A stretch of 64,000 nt of DNA from Candidatus Rokuibacteriota bacterium (GCA_016200085.1 JACQFL010000008.1:1-64000); one strand, 5' to 3'; positions 1-8,900 are shown, counted from the first letter of the stretch. Notes: generated from the sequence alone by a model not told the origin. A program made the numbers and translations.

Positions 1-281
1 CGGCGGCGCAGGGCCCGGTGTATGGCAATCGCCGGCGCGTGCGGGGCGCGCGCGGGAAACGCCTGATGCGGTGTCGCGGCGAGTACGTCGAGCGCTCGTT
101 CGCCCACGTGTATGACACCGGCGGGCTCCGCCGCACCCACTTGCGCGGGCATCAGAACATTCTCAAGCGGCTGCTCGTGCATGCGGGCGCGTTCAACCTC
201 GGCGTTCTCTGCAAGGACGCCGGTTGGACGCCGACGCGCTTGAAATCGCCTTGGGAATGTTCGTCGAGCGCGTCTGGATGA
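1..281 (+). pseudogene. IS1182-like transposase, C-terminal remnant
   Basis: The frame is open from the window edge (codons from position 3) to a TGA ending at 281. It reads GNRRRVRGARGKRLM, then RCRGEYVERSFAHV, then HQNILKRLLVHAGAFNLGVL, which is the typical C-terminal part of IS1182/DDE_Tnp_1 transposases (conserved E of the DDE triad in GEYVERSF). After about residue 70 the reading drifts into unrelated sequence, and the usual 'RRVFGVGTPRG' tail is missing. I read it as a decayed element whose 5' part lies off the window. No terminal inverted repeat was recognised downstream. Confidence 0.7.
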
Positions 282-1210
282 CCACCAAGCCCCTCTGGCG
301 CCTCTGGCCGGTGATGCCGTGCGTCCAGCGCACCTACTCACCCGTCGTGCTTGCTTGCTGACGTCCGCCACTTTCACCACGGACTGTTAGCCCGCGGAGC
401 AGGGCGTTATGGCACAGGCCGGTAGCCTCGGGCCCTGACGCACAGGTCGTACAGGGCGAGCAACACCGCATCGGGCCTTGGGCAGAGGACGAGGACGTCA
501 CCAACGATCACCACGCGCTTCCGTGCGCGCCAGCGCGCCCTGCTGCTGCGCCCCAGGCGACGGGCGTCGTCTCCTCTTCACCCATGAGAGGCCCCGGCGG
601 CCCTTGACCTGTGGGGTTTGCTTCGGCGGGCGGACGTATGTCTGAGATACTGGAGCGGCATGAAGGCCATGAGGCGTCCGATCATCGGGCTTGTCGGTGC
701 CGTTGGGACCGCCGTCACTCTCCTCGGGCACGAGCCCTCACCTAGAGCTGGTGTCTCCACCCCGTCGCCTGTTGCTGTGCGGGAGCCCGAGCACGGCGAG
801 CACGGAGAACCACGCCTCGGCCCTCGTCTGGTAGAGCCTCCCAGGATGGTACGATCTGTCAGCGAGGTCCACGCCTCGACGTCCGACGAACGACTCGGCG
901 ATTACCGGATCATCATGCCGCCGCCAACGGTGGACAGCGCGCCGGACTCTGACACGAGCCACCTCGTATCGGCGATCTCCCGCCTCTTCGCCGCGCTTGT
1001 CGTCGGCGCCCTCTGCGCGCTCGCCTGCGGCCTGTCCGTAGGAATCCTCGACCGGCGACGCGCCCGATCACTTGTGCTTTCCTTGTGCTTTGGAACTTGT
1101 ACCTCGGGGTGCGCGCGCGTCGTCTCAGTACGTCTACGTCGCGAGCGGTGCGCTGATGGTATCGGGGACTTGCGCGTGAGTGCGCGAAACGACTGATGGC
1201 CATCGAACGA
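282..1210. other. Gene-poor stretch, no supported gene
   Basis: About 930 bases without a convincing gene. One plus-strand frame (best ATG at 660, end 1196) could encode about 178 residues with a hydrophobic stretch near the middle-to-end, but it has no recognised domain, no ribosome-binding site and an odd composition. A minus-strand frame across the same area simply reads through the tRNA fragment. The stretch looks like decayed mobile DNA between the transposase remnant and the tRNA-Lys fragment. Confidence 0.5.
1071..1091 (+). repeat. Two direct copies of cttgtgcttt
   Basis: The 10-mer cttgtgcttt occurs at 1071-1080 and again at 1082-1091, one helical turn apart and about 120 bp before the tRNA-Lys fragment. 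Short phased direct repeats beside an attachment site resemble the arm-type sites of tyrosine integrases. That role is inference, since no integrase gene is visible here. Confidence 0.35.
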
Positions 1211-1255
1211 CTTTTAATCAGGGGGTCCCGGGTTCGAGTCCCGGACGGCTCACCA
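1211..1255 (+). repeat. 3' half of tRNA-Lys(TTT), probable att site
   Basis: The sequence runs from the anticodon loop cttttaa (anticodon TTT) through variable loop, an intact T-arm (CCGGG / TTCGAGT / CCCGG), the 3' acceptor strand ACGGCTC and ACCA. No matching 5' acceptor strand, D-arm or anticodon 5' stem exists upstream, so this is not a working tRNA. A duplicated 3' tRNA half starting at the anticodon loop is the classic footprint of tyrosine-integrase insertion into a tRNA gene. The intact tRNA-Lys is expected to the left of this window. Confidence 0.7.
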
Positions 1256-1292
1256 ACGTAACGTCGGTCCTTCGTGTGGAAGGAGCCTGACA

Positions 1293-2141
1293 TTGGACGT
1301 GGCCCGCCAGCGCAAGGGGAGCAACGTCACCCGCGTCTACGAGGCGTTGCGGGCCAAGATCCTCTCCCTCGACCTCGAGCCGGGCCGCAAGATCGACGAA
1401 GCGGCCCTCGCCAGGGAATTCGGTGTGTCGCGCACCCCGGTGCGCGAGTCCCTCGTCCGGCTCGCCTCGGAGGGGCTGGTCGTCCTCCTGCCGAACCGCG
1501 GCAGCCAGGTGGCGCCGCTCGATCTGGCCAGCGTCCGCGACTATCTCGAGGCGATCGACCTGTGTCAGCGCGCGGTCACGAGCTGGGCGGCCCTTCGGCG
1601 TCGGCGCGAGCATCTGGAGCCGATCGAGCACGCCACCCAGCGCTTCGAGGAGGCGGTCGCGGCGCGGGACACGGATCAGATGATCCTGGCCAACCGGGCG
1701 TTCCACGCGGCGATCGCCGACGCGTGCGGCAACGCGCACGTCGGCCTGGCCTACAAGCGCTTGCTCGACGAGGGGCTCCGCTTCGCTCGATTCACCCTGA
1801 ACGAGCTCTACTACCGAAAGAGCCAGACCTACCAGGAGTTCGTCGAGACCGTGGTGAAGGAACATCGGCAGATCGTCGAGGCCGTCATCAGGCAGGATGC
1901 GCGGACGGCGGAATCGCTCGCCGCGGCCCACACGGAGCACACGCGGGTCCGCTTCACCGACTTCCTCAGCGACAGCCTGTCGCCGGGAATCAGCATCTGG
2001 CCGGTGATGGCACCGGAACCCGGCGGGCCCCGCGGGGACGCCGCGCTCAGCGCAGATAGACGCGATGGAGTCCCCGGGCGAGCCGGGGGACGATCTCCAG
2101 GAGCTCGAGGCCGGTCGTCCGGCTCAGCTCGTCGGCGGTGA
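1293..2141 (+). CDS. GntR-family regulator, FCD (FadR-like) type
   Basis: Transcriptional regulator with an N-terminal winged helix (VYEALRAKILSLDLEPGRKI, then LAREFGVSRTPVRESLVRL, about residues 12-60) and a C-terminal all-helical FCD effector domain (about 85-225, with the metal/acid-binding pattern N...H near 'ANRAFHAAIADACGN' and 'EHRQIVEAV'). I chose the TTG start because GGAAGGAG lies 7 nt upstream. FCD regulators usually stop near residue 230; here the frame continues about 50 residues in unnatural Arg/Gly-rich sequence antisense to the racemase gene end, so the last part is probably a non-functional tail. It sits convergent to the hyu operon and is a good candidate to control it or the divergent transporter. 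The ligand is unknown. Confidence 0.85.
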   Translation: MDVARQRKGSNVTRVYEALRAKILSLDLEPGRKIDEAALAREFGVSRTPVRESLVRLASEGLVVLLPNRGSQVAPLDLASVRDYLEAIDLCQRAVTSWAALRRRREHLEPIEHATQRFEEAVAARDTDQMILANRAFHAAIADACGNAHVGLAYKRLLDEGLRFARFTLNELYYRKSQTYQEFVETVVKEHRQIVEAVIRQDARTAESLAAAHTEHTRVRFTDFLSDSLSPGISIWPVMAPEPGGPRGDAALSADRRDGVPGRAGGRSPGARGRSSGSARRR

Positions 2142-3144
2142 TCTCGTCGTCGCCCTGGCGGCCGAGGACGACGGCTTCATCCCCCACGGCCGCGCCGGGG
2201 ATCGTGGTGACGTCGAGCATGAGGTGCTCCATCGACGCCAGTCCGACCATCGGCGCCCGGGCTCCGCGCACGAGCACGTGACCGTGTAGCACGCGCGGCA
2301 GACCGGCGGCGAAGCCCATCGGGATGATGGCCGCCCGGATGGTCTCGGCTGCCGGCGTCGAGCCGCCGTATCCGATCCGCATGTCGGGGCGCACGGTCTT
2401 CACCTGGATCAGGCGGCTCTTGATCGCCCGGACGACCGGGATGACCTGCGCGAGCGCCGCCCACGGGCCTTCGAGCATCCCCATCAGCATGCGGCCCGGG
2501 TTGACGGCGGAGAGGTGCAGGTCCGCATAGCCGAGCAGCACCCGGCTGCTGGACGCCATCAGCTCGAGGCCCGTGAAGCCGGCCGCCTCCGCTTCCCGGA
2601 CCGCCTGCCGGAACAACGCCGCCTGGCGGCTGACGGACGCCGCATCGTCGACGGCGCCGATGTGCGTGTAGATGCCCCGGAGATGGAGCGCCGGTGCGCG
2701 CCGTATCTGCCCGAAGATGTGCGGCCAGCTCTCGGGCGTGAAGCCCAGTCGCCCGAACCCACAGTCGACCTTCACGAACGCCTCGAGCGGGCGGCCCAGT
2801 CCCGCGAAGGCCTGGAGACCTTCGACGTCGTGCAGCGTCGCGGTCAGGTCCAGCTCGGCGACGGCGGCCGCGCTCGCGGGGTCGGTCGCGCCGTAGAGGA
2901 GGATCGGGGCGTTGATCCGGCGCGCGCGGATGGCCGCGGCGTCCGCCAGGTCACCGACCGTGAGGGCGTCGGCTCCGGCCTTGAGCGCGGTCTCCGCGAC
3001 GTCGCCGGCGCCACAGCCGTAGCCGTCGCCCTTGCAGACGGCGTAGATGCGGACAGCGGGCCCGACCAGGTGACGGATGCGCTCGACGTTGTGCGCCAGC
3101 GCGCGAAGATCGATCTCGACCCACGCCCCAGGGTGTGACGTCAT
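2047..3144 (-). CDS. Alanine racemase-family PLP enzyme
   Basis: Fold-type III PLP racemase of 365 residues, near the usual 360-380. The N-terminal barrel carries the PLP lysine in AVCKGDGYGCG (about residue 38), and the second domain has the tyrosine general base region RIGYGGST. It interconverts an L- and D-amino acid; the substrate need not be alanine. The start is ATG at 3144, with GAAGGAG 9 nt upstream. Its ATG overlaps the TGA of hyuB by 4 nt, so the two are translationally coupled. Position in a hydantoinase/oxoprolinase operon suggests it racemises the amino acid released from, or feeding, that ring-opening step rather than serving peptidoglycan synthesis. Family assignment is firm, substrate is inference. 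Confidence 0.88.
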   Translation of the reverse strand: MTSHPGAWVEIDLRALAHNVERIRHLVGPAVRIYAVCKGDGYGCGAGDVAETALKAGADALTVGDLADAAAIRARRINAPILLYGATDPASAAAVAELDLTATLHDVEGLQAFAGLGRPLEAFVKVDCGFGRLGFTPESWPHIFGQIRRAPALHLRGIYTHIGAVDDAASVSRQAALFRQAVREAEAAGFTGLELMASSSRVLLGYADLHLSAVNPGRMLMGMLEGPWAALAQVIPVVRAIKSRLIQVKTVRPDMRIGYGGSTPAAETIRAAIIPMGFAAGLPRVLHGHVLVRGARAPMVGLASMEHLMLDVTTIPGAAVGDEAVVLGRQGDDEITADELSRTTGLELLEIVPRLARGLHRVYLR

Positions 3145-5039
3145 CTCGAGCCGCTCCTTCGTGGTGTCTGTCGACGCCCTCGCGGGCGGTCGCGCTTGCG
3201 GCCGTCGAGCGCGGCCGGCCCGGCGTCGATGGCCAGGGCGTCCGCGAGCGCACGGTCGAAGTGCGCGACGTGGGTGTCCTCCCTCCGGCGCGCCCGCCCG
3301 CGACGCCTCATCTTCTGGCGCAGCGCCGCGGTCGCCTTGTCGTCGAGGGCCAGGGTGCGGGGTCGGATGACCACGCCATACTCGCTGCGGGCATAGTCCC
3401 GCGTGATCTTTTCGTCCCGCACGTCGGCGAGGACCCGGGCCGCATCCCGCACCAGCGGGTCGCCGAATCCCCCCGCGCCCGCCAGGAGGTGGCAGAACAC
3501 GTCGCCGCGACGCATCTGGTACCCCTGCAGGGGAAGCACGGGCAGGATCCGCTGGTGCGGTCCGGGGTTCAGGATGTTCCACGAGGGCGTGCCGTGCTTG
3601 CCGCCCTGCACGCCGAAGGGGGGATGGGCCCGGCGGTCAGTCCGGAAGGTGAGGAAGCCTTCGTCCGCCGTGAGTCGATATTCCCGGACGATCGCCAGCC
3701 CTCCGCGGAACCTTCCCGGGCCGCCCGAGTTCGCGACGAAGCCGTACCTCAAGATTTCGACCGGGTTGTCCGCCTCGATGAACTCCACGGGCTGGTTCGA
3801 CTGGTTGGCCGCCAGATTGGCGGCCCCGTCGATGCCCTCGCGGTCGGGCCGGCCGCCCCACGCCCCCATCACGGTTTCCGCGAAGATGTAGGGCTCGCCG
3901 TGGGAGAGGCCGCCGATGCTGATGTTCGTCGCGCCGCCCTCGCTGCCCGCGGGAATCCGGTCGGGCACCGCCTTGGCGAGAGCGCCGAGCACGGCGTCCA
4001 TCGCCCGGAAGCCGACGATTCCGCGCGCGTTCGCCGCGGCGGGCAGCGCGGGGTTCACGATCGTCCCTGCCGGCGCGACAACAGAGATCGGCCGCATGTA
4101 TCCCTCGGCATTCGGGATGTCGCGGCCGGCGAGGCAGCGGAACGGCACGTACGTGGCCGAGTAGATGAAGGGGCCGGGCGCGTTGATGGCCGCCTTCACC
4201 TGGGGCGACGTGCCGGTCCAGTCCACGACCGCCTCGTCCCCCTTGATCGTGATCGCGACCTGGAACCGGATGGGCTCGGGATGCTCGCCGAGGCCGTCGA
4301 TGAAGTCCGTGAACCGGTACGTGCCATCCGGGAGCCGGGCGATCTCCGCCCGCATGACGCGCTCGGCGTGCGCCTGGATCGCTTCGAGGTACCGCCAGAA
4401 CGTCGGCACCCCGTACCGCTCGAGCAGCTCCAGGTACGCCTGCTCGCCGCGGTAGCAGCCGGCGACCTGGGCGCGGAGATCGCCGAGCACCTTGCGCGGC
4501 ACGCGGACGTTGTGTTCCAGGATTGCCAGCAGGGTCTCGTTCGGCTCGCCGGCCGCGTAGAGGCGCAGCAGGGGGATGCGCAGCCCCTCTTGAAAGATCT
4601 CGGTGGCGTGGACGGCGATGGCGCCCGGTGAGAGACCGCCGACGTCGGTGTGGTGCGCGAGGGTCGTCGCGTACCCCTGGACCTCCTCCCCGAGGAAGAT
4701 GGGCTTGATGACGTAGAAGTCGGGGAGGTGCATGCCTCCGCTGCCGTAGGGGTCGTTGAACAGGAAGACGTCGCCCGGACGCATGAGCCCCTGCTGCTTC
4801 TCGACGAGGTTACGCATGGCGAACGGGAAGGACCCGAGGTGCAGGGCCGTGGTGAGACCCTGCGCCACCATGCGTCCCTGCCAGTCGCAGATCGCCGTCG
4901 AGTAGTCGAGGGAGTCGCGGACGATCGGCGAGTAGGCGCTGCGCATGAGGACGAGCGCCATCTGGTCGGCGATGGAGTCGAGGGCGTTCTTCACGACCTC
5001 GAACGTGATCGGATCGAGGTCGCGCTCCACGAGGCTCAC
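3141..5039 (-). CDS. hyuB: Hydantoinase B / 5-oxoprolinase subunit B
   Basis: Catalytic-partner subunit of ATP-dependent N-methylhydantoinase, acetophenone carboxylase or 5-oxoprolinase type complexes, which open cyclic amides or carboxylate ketones with ATP. About 632 residues. Family marks include DPITFEVVKNAL at the N-terminus, GDVFLFNDPY, MHLPDFYVIKPIF, LAHHTDVGG, and the C-terminal GGPGRFRGGLAIVREY. I chose the GTG at 5039 because it overlaps the hyuA stop as GTGA. The C-terminal 50 or so residues are Arg-rich and not typical. Cytoplasmic, part of hyuA-hyuB-racemase. Exact substrate cannot be read from sequence. Confidence 0.9.
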   Translation of the reverse strand: MSLVERDLDPITFEVVKNALDSIADQMALVLMRSAYSPIVRDSLDYSTAICDWQGRMVAQGLTTALHLGSFPFAMRNLVEKQQGLMRPGDVFLFNDPYGSGGMHLPDFYVIKPIFLGEEVQGYATTLAHHTDVGGLSPGAIAVHATEIFQEGLRIPLLRLYAAGEPNETLLAILEHNVRVPRKVLGDLRAQVAGCYRGEQAYLELLERYGVPTFWRYLEAIQAHAERVMRAEIARLPDGTYRFTDFIDGLGEHPEPIRFQVAITIKGDEAVVDWTGTSPQVKAAINAPGPFIYSATYVPFRCLAGRDIPNAEGYMRPISVVAPAGTIVNPALPAAANARGIVGFRAMDAVLGALAKAVPDRIPAGSEGGATNISIGGLSHGEPYIFAETVMGAWGGRPDREGIDGAANLAANQSNQPVEFIEADNPVEILRYGFVANSGGPGRFRGGLAIVREYRLTADEGFLTFRTDRRAHPPFGVQGGKHGTPSWNILNPGPHQRILPVLPLQGYQMRRGDVFCHLLAGAGGFGDPLVRDAARVLADVRDEKITRDYARSEYGVVIRPRTLALDDKATAALRQKMRRRGRARRREDTHVAHFDRALADALAIDAGPAALDGRKRDRPRGRRQTPRRSGSR

Positions 5040-7141
5040 GCCGGCGCCGTCAACCGGATATTGCCGGAGGGATCGAGCGCCGCGCTCCATCCGGGAGGGA
5101 CCACGCAGGTGGCGTCGTACTCCTCGATGATGACCGGCCCGGGGTGGGTGTGCCCGCCGAGGGCGCGGCGGTCCAGGACGGGGGTGTCGAGCTCGCCGTG
5201 CCCCGGCCCGAAGAACGCGCGCCGGGTGTGGCGACCCGTGACCGGCTGGCTCGCCGCCGCCAGGACCCTGGCGATCAGGGCGGCCGTGCCGTCGGCCCGC
5301 TCGGACGCCACCACCCTCAGGCTGATGAGATCGACCGGCTCGTTCGTCGCGCTGTGGCCGTACGTGCGCTCGTGCTCCCGGGAGAACGTCTCGACCAGCC
5401 CGCCGGCGCCGAAGCGACGGAACGACCCGGGCGGTACCGGCACCGTGAGCTCGTAGGCCTGCCCCGAATAGCGGAGATCGGCGAAGCGATGGATCTCGAT
5501 GCCGTCCGGGGCGCAGCCTTCCCGCGCGAGCGCCGCACGCGCGCCGGCCTCGAGCCGGGTGAAGGCGTCGTCGACGAGCCGGGGCGCGAGGCCGGACGTC
5601 CGGTGGAACAGCGCCTGCGAGAACTCGCGCTCGCGCCGGGCGACGAGCAGGCCGAACGCGCTGAAGACCCCGGGCATCGGCGGCACGATGACTTCGCGCA
5701 TCCCGAGGGCCGAGGCGATCTGGGTCGCGATCAGCGGACCATTGCCGCCGAAGGCGAGCAGCCGGAACTCTCGCGGATCGCGGCCCCGGAACGTGGAGAC
5801 GGCCTTGACGGCCCGGCTCATCGTCGTCGCGGCGATGCGGAAGACCCCGTACGCGGCCTCGAGCAGTCCCAGGCCGAGGGGGCGGGCGACCTGGGCGCCG
5901 AGGGCGGCCCGGGCCTTCTCCGCGTCGAGTCGCACGGCCCCGCCGACGAGGTAGCGCGGATTGAGATAGCCGAGCGTCACCACCGCGTCCGTCAGCGTCG
6001 GGACGGTCCCGCCGAGGCCGTAGCAGACCGGCCCGGGAACGGCGCCGGCGCTCTGCGGCCCCACGGTGAGCACCCCGCTGGCGTCGACGGCGGCGAGGCT
6101 GCCTCCGCCCGCCCCGATCTCCGAGATGTCGAGCACCGGGAGCTTGAGGGCATGGCCGCGCCCCTTGACGAGCTGGCTGCTCAGGTTGATGCCGGCGCCG
6201 ACCTCGTACTCGGAGGTCTTCGTGACCTGGCCGCCTTCGACCATGGAGGCCTTGGCCGTGGTGCCGCCCATGTCGATGGTGATGACGTTCTTGTAGCCGC
6301 AGAGCTCGGCCAGGGTCGCCCCCCCGATGACGCCGGCCGCCGGCCCGGACTCGACGATGTAGGCGGGCTTCTGCAGGACGCCTTCGACCCCCATGATCCC
6401 GCCGCTGGACTGCATCACCTGGAGCGGGGCCTGGATCCCGAGGCCCCGCAGTCCCGAGATCAGGGCCGACATGTAACGCTCCACCATCGGGCCCAGGTAC
6501 GCGTTGATCACGGTCGTGCTCGTGCGCTCGTACTCGCGGATCTCGCGGAGGATGTCCGACGAGCAGGACACGAAGACGCTCTCGGGCAGCATCCGGCGCG
6601 CGAGCGCGGCGAGGCGGCGCTCGTGGACGGGGTTGCCGTACGAGTGCAGGAGGCAGATCGCCAGCGCCTCGATCCCGCTCTCGCGCAGTCGTCGCATGGC
6701 CTGCTCGGCGCTCCGCCGGTCCAGGGGAAGGCGGATCTCGCCCCGGGGCCCGATCCGCTCGGCCACCTCGAGGCGCAGGTGACGGGGAACGAGCGGGGCG
6801 GGGGCCTCGTAGAGGAAGTTGTAGAGCTCCGGGATGCGGACCCGCCGCAGCTCGAGCACGTCACGAAAGCCCCGCGTCGTGATCAGGCCCGTGCGGGCGC
6901 CGCGGCCCTCGAGAATGGCGTTGGTGGCCACCGTCGTGCCGTGCACGACGCCCGCGATCGCGCCCCGGGGCACGCCCGTCTCCCGCAGGAGATCGTCGAT
7001 CCCGGTGACGATGGCCACCCCGTAGTCGGCCGGCGTGGAGTGGAGCTTGCGTCGCGCGATGAGGCCGTCGGTGCCCAGGAGGACGAGGTCGGTGAAGGTG
7101 CCGCCGACGTCCGCGCCGATGCGATAGGACGGCTCAGGCAC
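5036..7141 (-). CDS. hyuA: Hydantoinase A / 5-oxoprolinase subunit A
   Basis: ATP-binding subunit of the hydantoinase/oxoprolinase family, about 701 residues, with the actin/ASKHA-like fold. Visible motifs are IGADVGGTFTDLVLL (phosphate-binding) near the N-terminus, VVHGTTVATNAILEGRG, QSSGGIMGVEG, ESGPAAGVIGG and TIDMGGTTAKAS. I preferred the GTG at 7141 over an ATG 48 nt upstream because GGAGG lies 6 nt before it and the longer start would run into the divergent promoter. It heads a minus-strand operon with hyuB and an alanine-racemase-like gene. The neighbouring family-5 importer could supply the cyclic or peptide-like substrate. Confidence 0.9.
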   Translation of the reverse strand: MPEPSYRIGADVGGTFTDLVLLGTDGLIARRKLHSTPADYGVAIVTGIDDLLRETGVPRGAIAGVVHGTTVATNAILEGRGARTGLITTRGFRDVLELRRVRIPELYNFLYEAPAPLVPRHLRLEVAERIGPRGEIRLPLDRRSAEQAMRRLRESGIEALAICLLHSYGNPVHERRLAALARRMLPESVFVSCSSDILREIREYERTSTTVINAYLGPMVERYMSALISGLRGLGIQAPLQVMQSSGGIMGVEGVLQKPAYIVESGPAAGVIGGATLAELCGYKNVITIDMGGTTAKASMVEGGQVTKTSEYEVGAGINLSSQLVKGRGHALKLPVLDISEIGAGGGSLAAVDASGVLTVGPQSAGAVPGPVCYGLGGTVPTLTDAVVTLGYLNPRYLVGGAVRLDAEKARAALGAQVARPLGLGLLEAAYGVFRIAATTMSRAVKAVSTFRGRDPREFRLLAFGGNGPLIATQIASALGMREVIVPPMPGVFSAFGLLVARREREFSQALFHRTSGLAPRLVDDAFTRLEAGARAALAREGCAPDGIEIHRFADLRYSGQAYELTVPVPPGSFRRFGAGGLVETFSREHERTYGHSATNEPVDLISLRVVASERADGTAALIARVLAAASQPVTGRHTRRAFFGPGHGELDTPVLDRRALGGHTHPGPVIIEEYDATCVVPPGWSAALDPSGNIRLTAPA

Positions 7142-7165
7142 CGGGAGCCTCCGGGAACATTTCGC

Positions 7166-7199
7166 TTGCGAGGGTACCACTAAGTGCATAAATTATGCA
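7166..7199 (+). promoter_or_regulatory. Divergent promoter with overlapping palindrome
   Basis: Between hyuA and the importer operon there is TTGCGA (7166-7171), a 17-nt spacer and TAAATT (7189-7194), a plausible sigma70-type promoter for the importer. The perfect palindrome TGCATAAATTATGCA (7185-7199, central A) covers the -10. The position suggests an operator, possibly for the GntR regulator at 1293. Both the promoter and the regulator link are inference. Confidence 0.5.
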
Positions 7200-7233
7200 T
7201 GCAAAAGGCGGGTAGCCAGAGGGAGGACAAGAC

Positions 7234-8853
7234 ATGGGCAGCTCGTGGATCCGCAATGCCATCGTCGTCGGCGTGGCGATGGTCGGGCTCTGGGCGCTCG
7301 CCGCGGACCTCGCCGGCAGGGCCGACGCGCAGCCGGCCTCCGCGCCGAAGCTGACGATGGTGGCGAGGAGCGGCAGCGCCCTCGAGCAGCAGGTGGCCCT
7401 CGCCATCGCGGCGAAGCTGAAGGAGATCGGTCTCGGCGTGGAGGTCGTGTCCGCGGACTACACCACGATGGCCGCGCGTGCCCGGCGGTCCGCGCTGTCG
7501 GGGGAGACGTGGGCGCAAGGCGGCTTCGACATCATCTTCTTCAATCTCGCCGGGATGGCCTTCGAGCCGGCGGGGATGAACCGGTACTTCCACAGCGCAT
7601 CCAAGAGCGCCGCCAACTTCTGGAGCCTCGCCGACCCCCAGCTGGACCGGGAGCTGGACGCGGCCAGCACGGCGCTCGACGTGCCGAAGCGCGCCGAGCA
7701 CTACGCGAGGGCGGCCCGGCTGCTCCGCGACGACATGCCGGTGGTGCCGATCTTCCATCCCCGGCTCGTGTACGCCCTGCGCACGGGGTGGACCGGGATC
7801 AAGGCCAACCAGGTGAACCAGTCGAAGGCGACCGCGAGCTTCTTCCAGATGAAGTATCAGGGCAAGGACGCCAAGCAGCTGCGCATGGCAACCCCGGAGG
7901 ACATCCGGACCCCCAACGCCCTCTTCGACTGGACGAACCCCGGCAAGACACTCAACAGCATGGTGTTCGACAGCCTCGTCATGCTCGACGACGCGTTGCA
8001 GCCCGCGATGCCGGCGCTGGCGCAGAGCTGGAGCTTCACCGATGGCGGCAAGACGGCGACCTTCAAGCTCCGCAAGGGCGTCAAGTGGCACGACGGGAAG
8101 CCCTTCACGAGCCGGGACGTCAAGTTCAGCTTCGAGACCCGGATGAACAAGGAGGCGGGCGCGGAGCTGGGCTCCGGCTTCCGCATGGTCGAGCAGGTCC
8201 AGACGCCGGACGACGCCACCGTCGTCCTCAAGATGCGCGAGGCCTACGCGCCGCTGCTGTTCGAGGTCGGCTTGACCGAGATCGTGCCCGCGCACGTGTT
8301 CGAGGGCGTGGCGCCGAAGGAGCTCTCCAAGAGCCCGTACACCTCGGGCGAGAAGCTCATTCCCGGCACCGGGCCCTACCGGCTGGTGGCGTGGAAGAAG
8401 CGGGAGCAGATCGAGCTCGACGCGAACCCGGACTACTTCCGGGGCAAGCCGACGGTGGGCCGCATCACGCTGTCCATCATCCCGGACAAGGCCACGGCCA
8501 TGGCCTCGATCCGGGGCGGCGAAGTCGACGTGCTGGACGTCATGTACGAGCTGACCAAGGAGCTCGACGAGCTGAAGGCGGATCCGAACGTCACCCTGTT
8601 CGTCTACGAGGCGCTGAACGTCGAGGTCATGGGCTTGAACCTTCGACATCCCATGCTGAGCAATCCGGCGGTCCGCCAGGCGATCGCCCTCGCCGTGCCC
8701 AGGGAGCACATCGCGAAGGATCTGGGGCGAGGGTACCTGACGGTGGCCACCCAGCTGCTGCACCCCCAGTCGTGGGGGTACGCCAAGCAGCTGGCGTCGG
8801 TGCCGTTCGACGTGAATGCGGCGCGCGAGCTGCTGAAGAAGCAGGGCCAGTGA
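7234..8853 (+). CDS. Family-5 ABC substrate-binding protein, domain order permuted
   Basis: Periplasmic binding protein of the DppA/OppA/NikA family, 539 residues, with a signal peptide (about 1-33). The family's segments are in swapped order. Residues about 38-205 match what is normally the C-terminal lobe portion (GLGVEVVSADYTTMAARARR, FDIIFFNLAG, NFWSLADPQLDRELDAA, DDMPVVPIFHPRLVYALR). From about 216 the normal N-terminal portion begins (FDSLVML, SWSFTDGGKTATFKLRKG, KWHDGKPFTSRDVKFSFE) and continues through GTGPYRLV and the PAVRQAIALAV helix, ending at WGYAKQ...ARELLKKQGQ exactly where the C-terminal lobe should start. AGAGGGAGGACAAG precedes the ATG. First gene of an importer operon with two permeases. 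Confidence 0.85.
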   Translation: MGSSWIRNAIVVGVAMVGLWALAADLAGRADAQPASAPKLTMVARSGSALEQQVALAIAAKLKEIGLGVEVVSADYTTMAARARRSALSGETWAQGGFDIIFFNLAGMAFEPAGMNRYFHSASKSAANFWSLADPQLDRELDAASTALDVPKRAEHYARAARLLRDDMPVVPIFHPRLVYALRTGWTGIKANQVNQSKATASFFQMKYQGKDAKQLRMATPEDIRTPNALFDWTNPGKTLNSMVFDSLVMLDDALQPAMPALAQSWSFTDGGKTATFKLRKGVKWHDGKPFTSRDVKFSFETRMNKEAGAELGSGFRMVEQVQTPDDATVVLKMREAYAPLLFEVGLTEIVPAHVFEGVAPKELSKSPYTSGEKLIPGTGPYRLVAWKKREQIELDANPDYFRGKPTVGRITLSIIPDKATAMASIRGGEVDVLDVMYELTKELDELKADPNVTLFVYEALNVEVMGLNLRHPMLSNPAVRQAIALAVPREHIAKDLGRGYLTVATQLLHPQSWGYAKQLASVPFDVNAARELLKKQGQ

Positions 8854-8900
8854 CCATCACCCGGTAGGGTGGCGGGGGGACGCGGAGAGGGGGTCGAGGC

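Noticed and set aside
618-1196. Plus-strand frame of 192 codons with a hydrophobic stretch
   Set aside because: No ribosome-binding site, no recognisable domain, composition unlike neighbours, and it lies in decayed mobile DNA.
913-1293. Minus-strand frame reading GTRTRDPLIKS across the tRNA-Lys fragment
   Set aside because: This peptide is a known artefact of translating tRNA sequence, and no domain follows. It could have been an integrase tail, but nothing integrase-like is visible.
5144-7183. Long plus-strand frame (679 codons) opposite hyuA
   Set aside because: Typical high-GC antisense shadow: low-complexity Arg/Gly/Ala composition and full overlap with a conserved gene.
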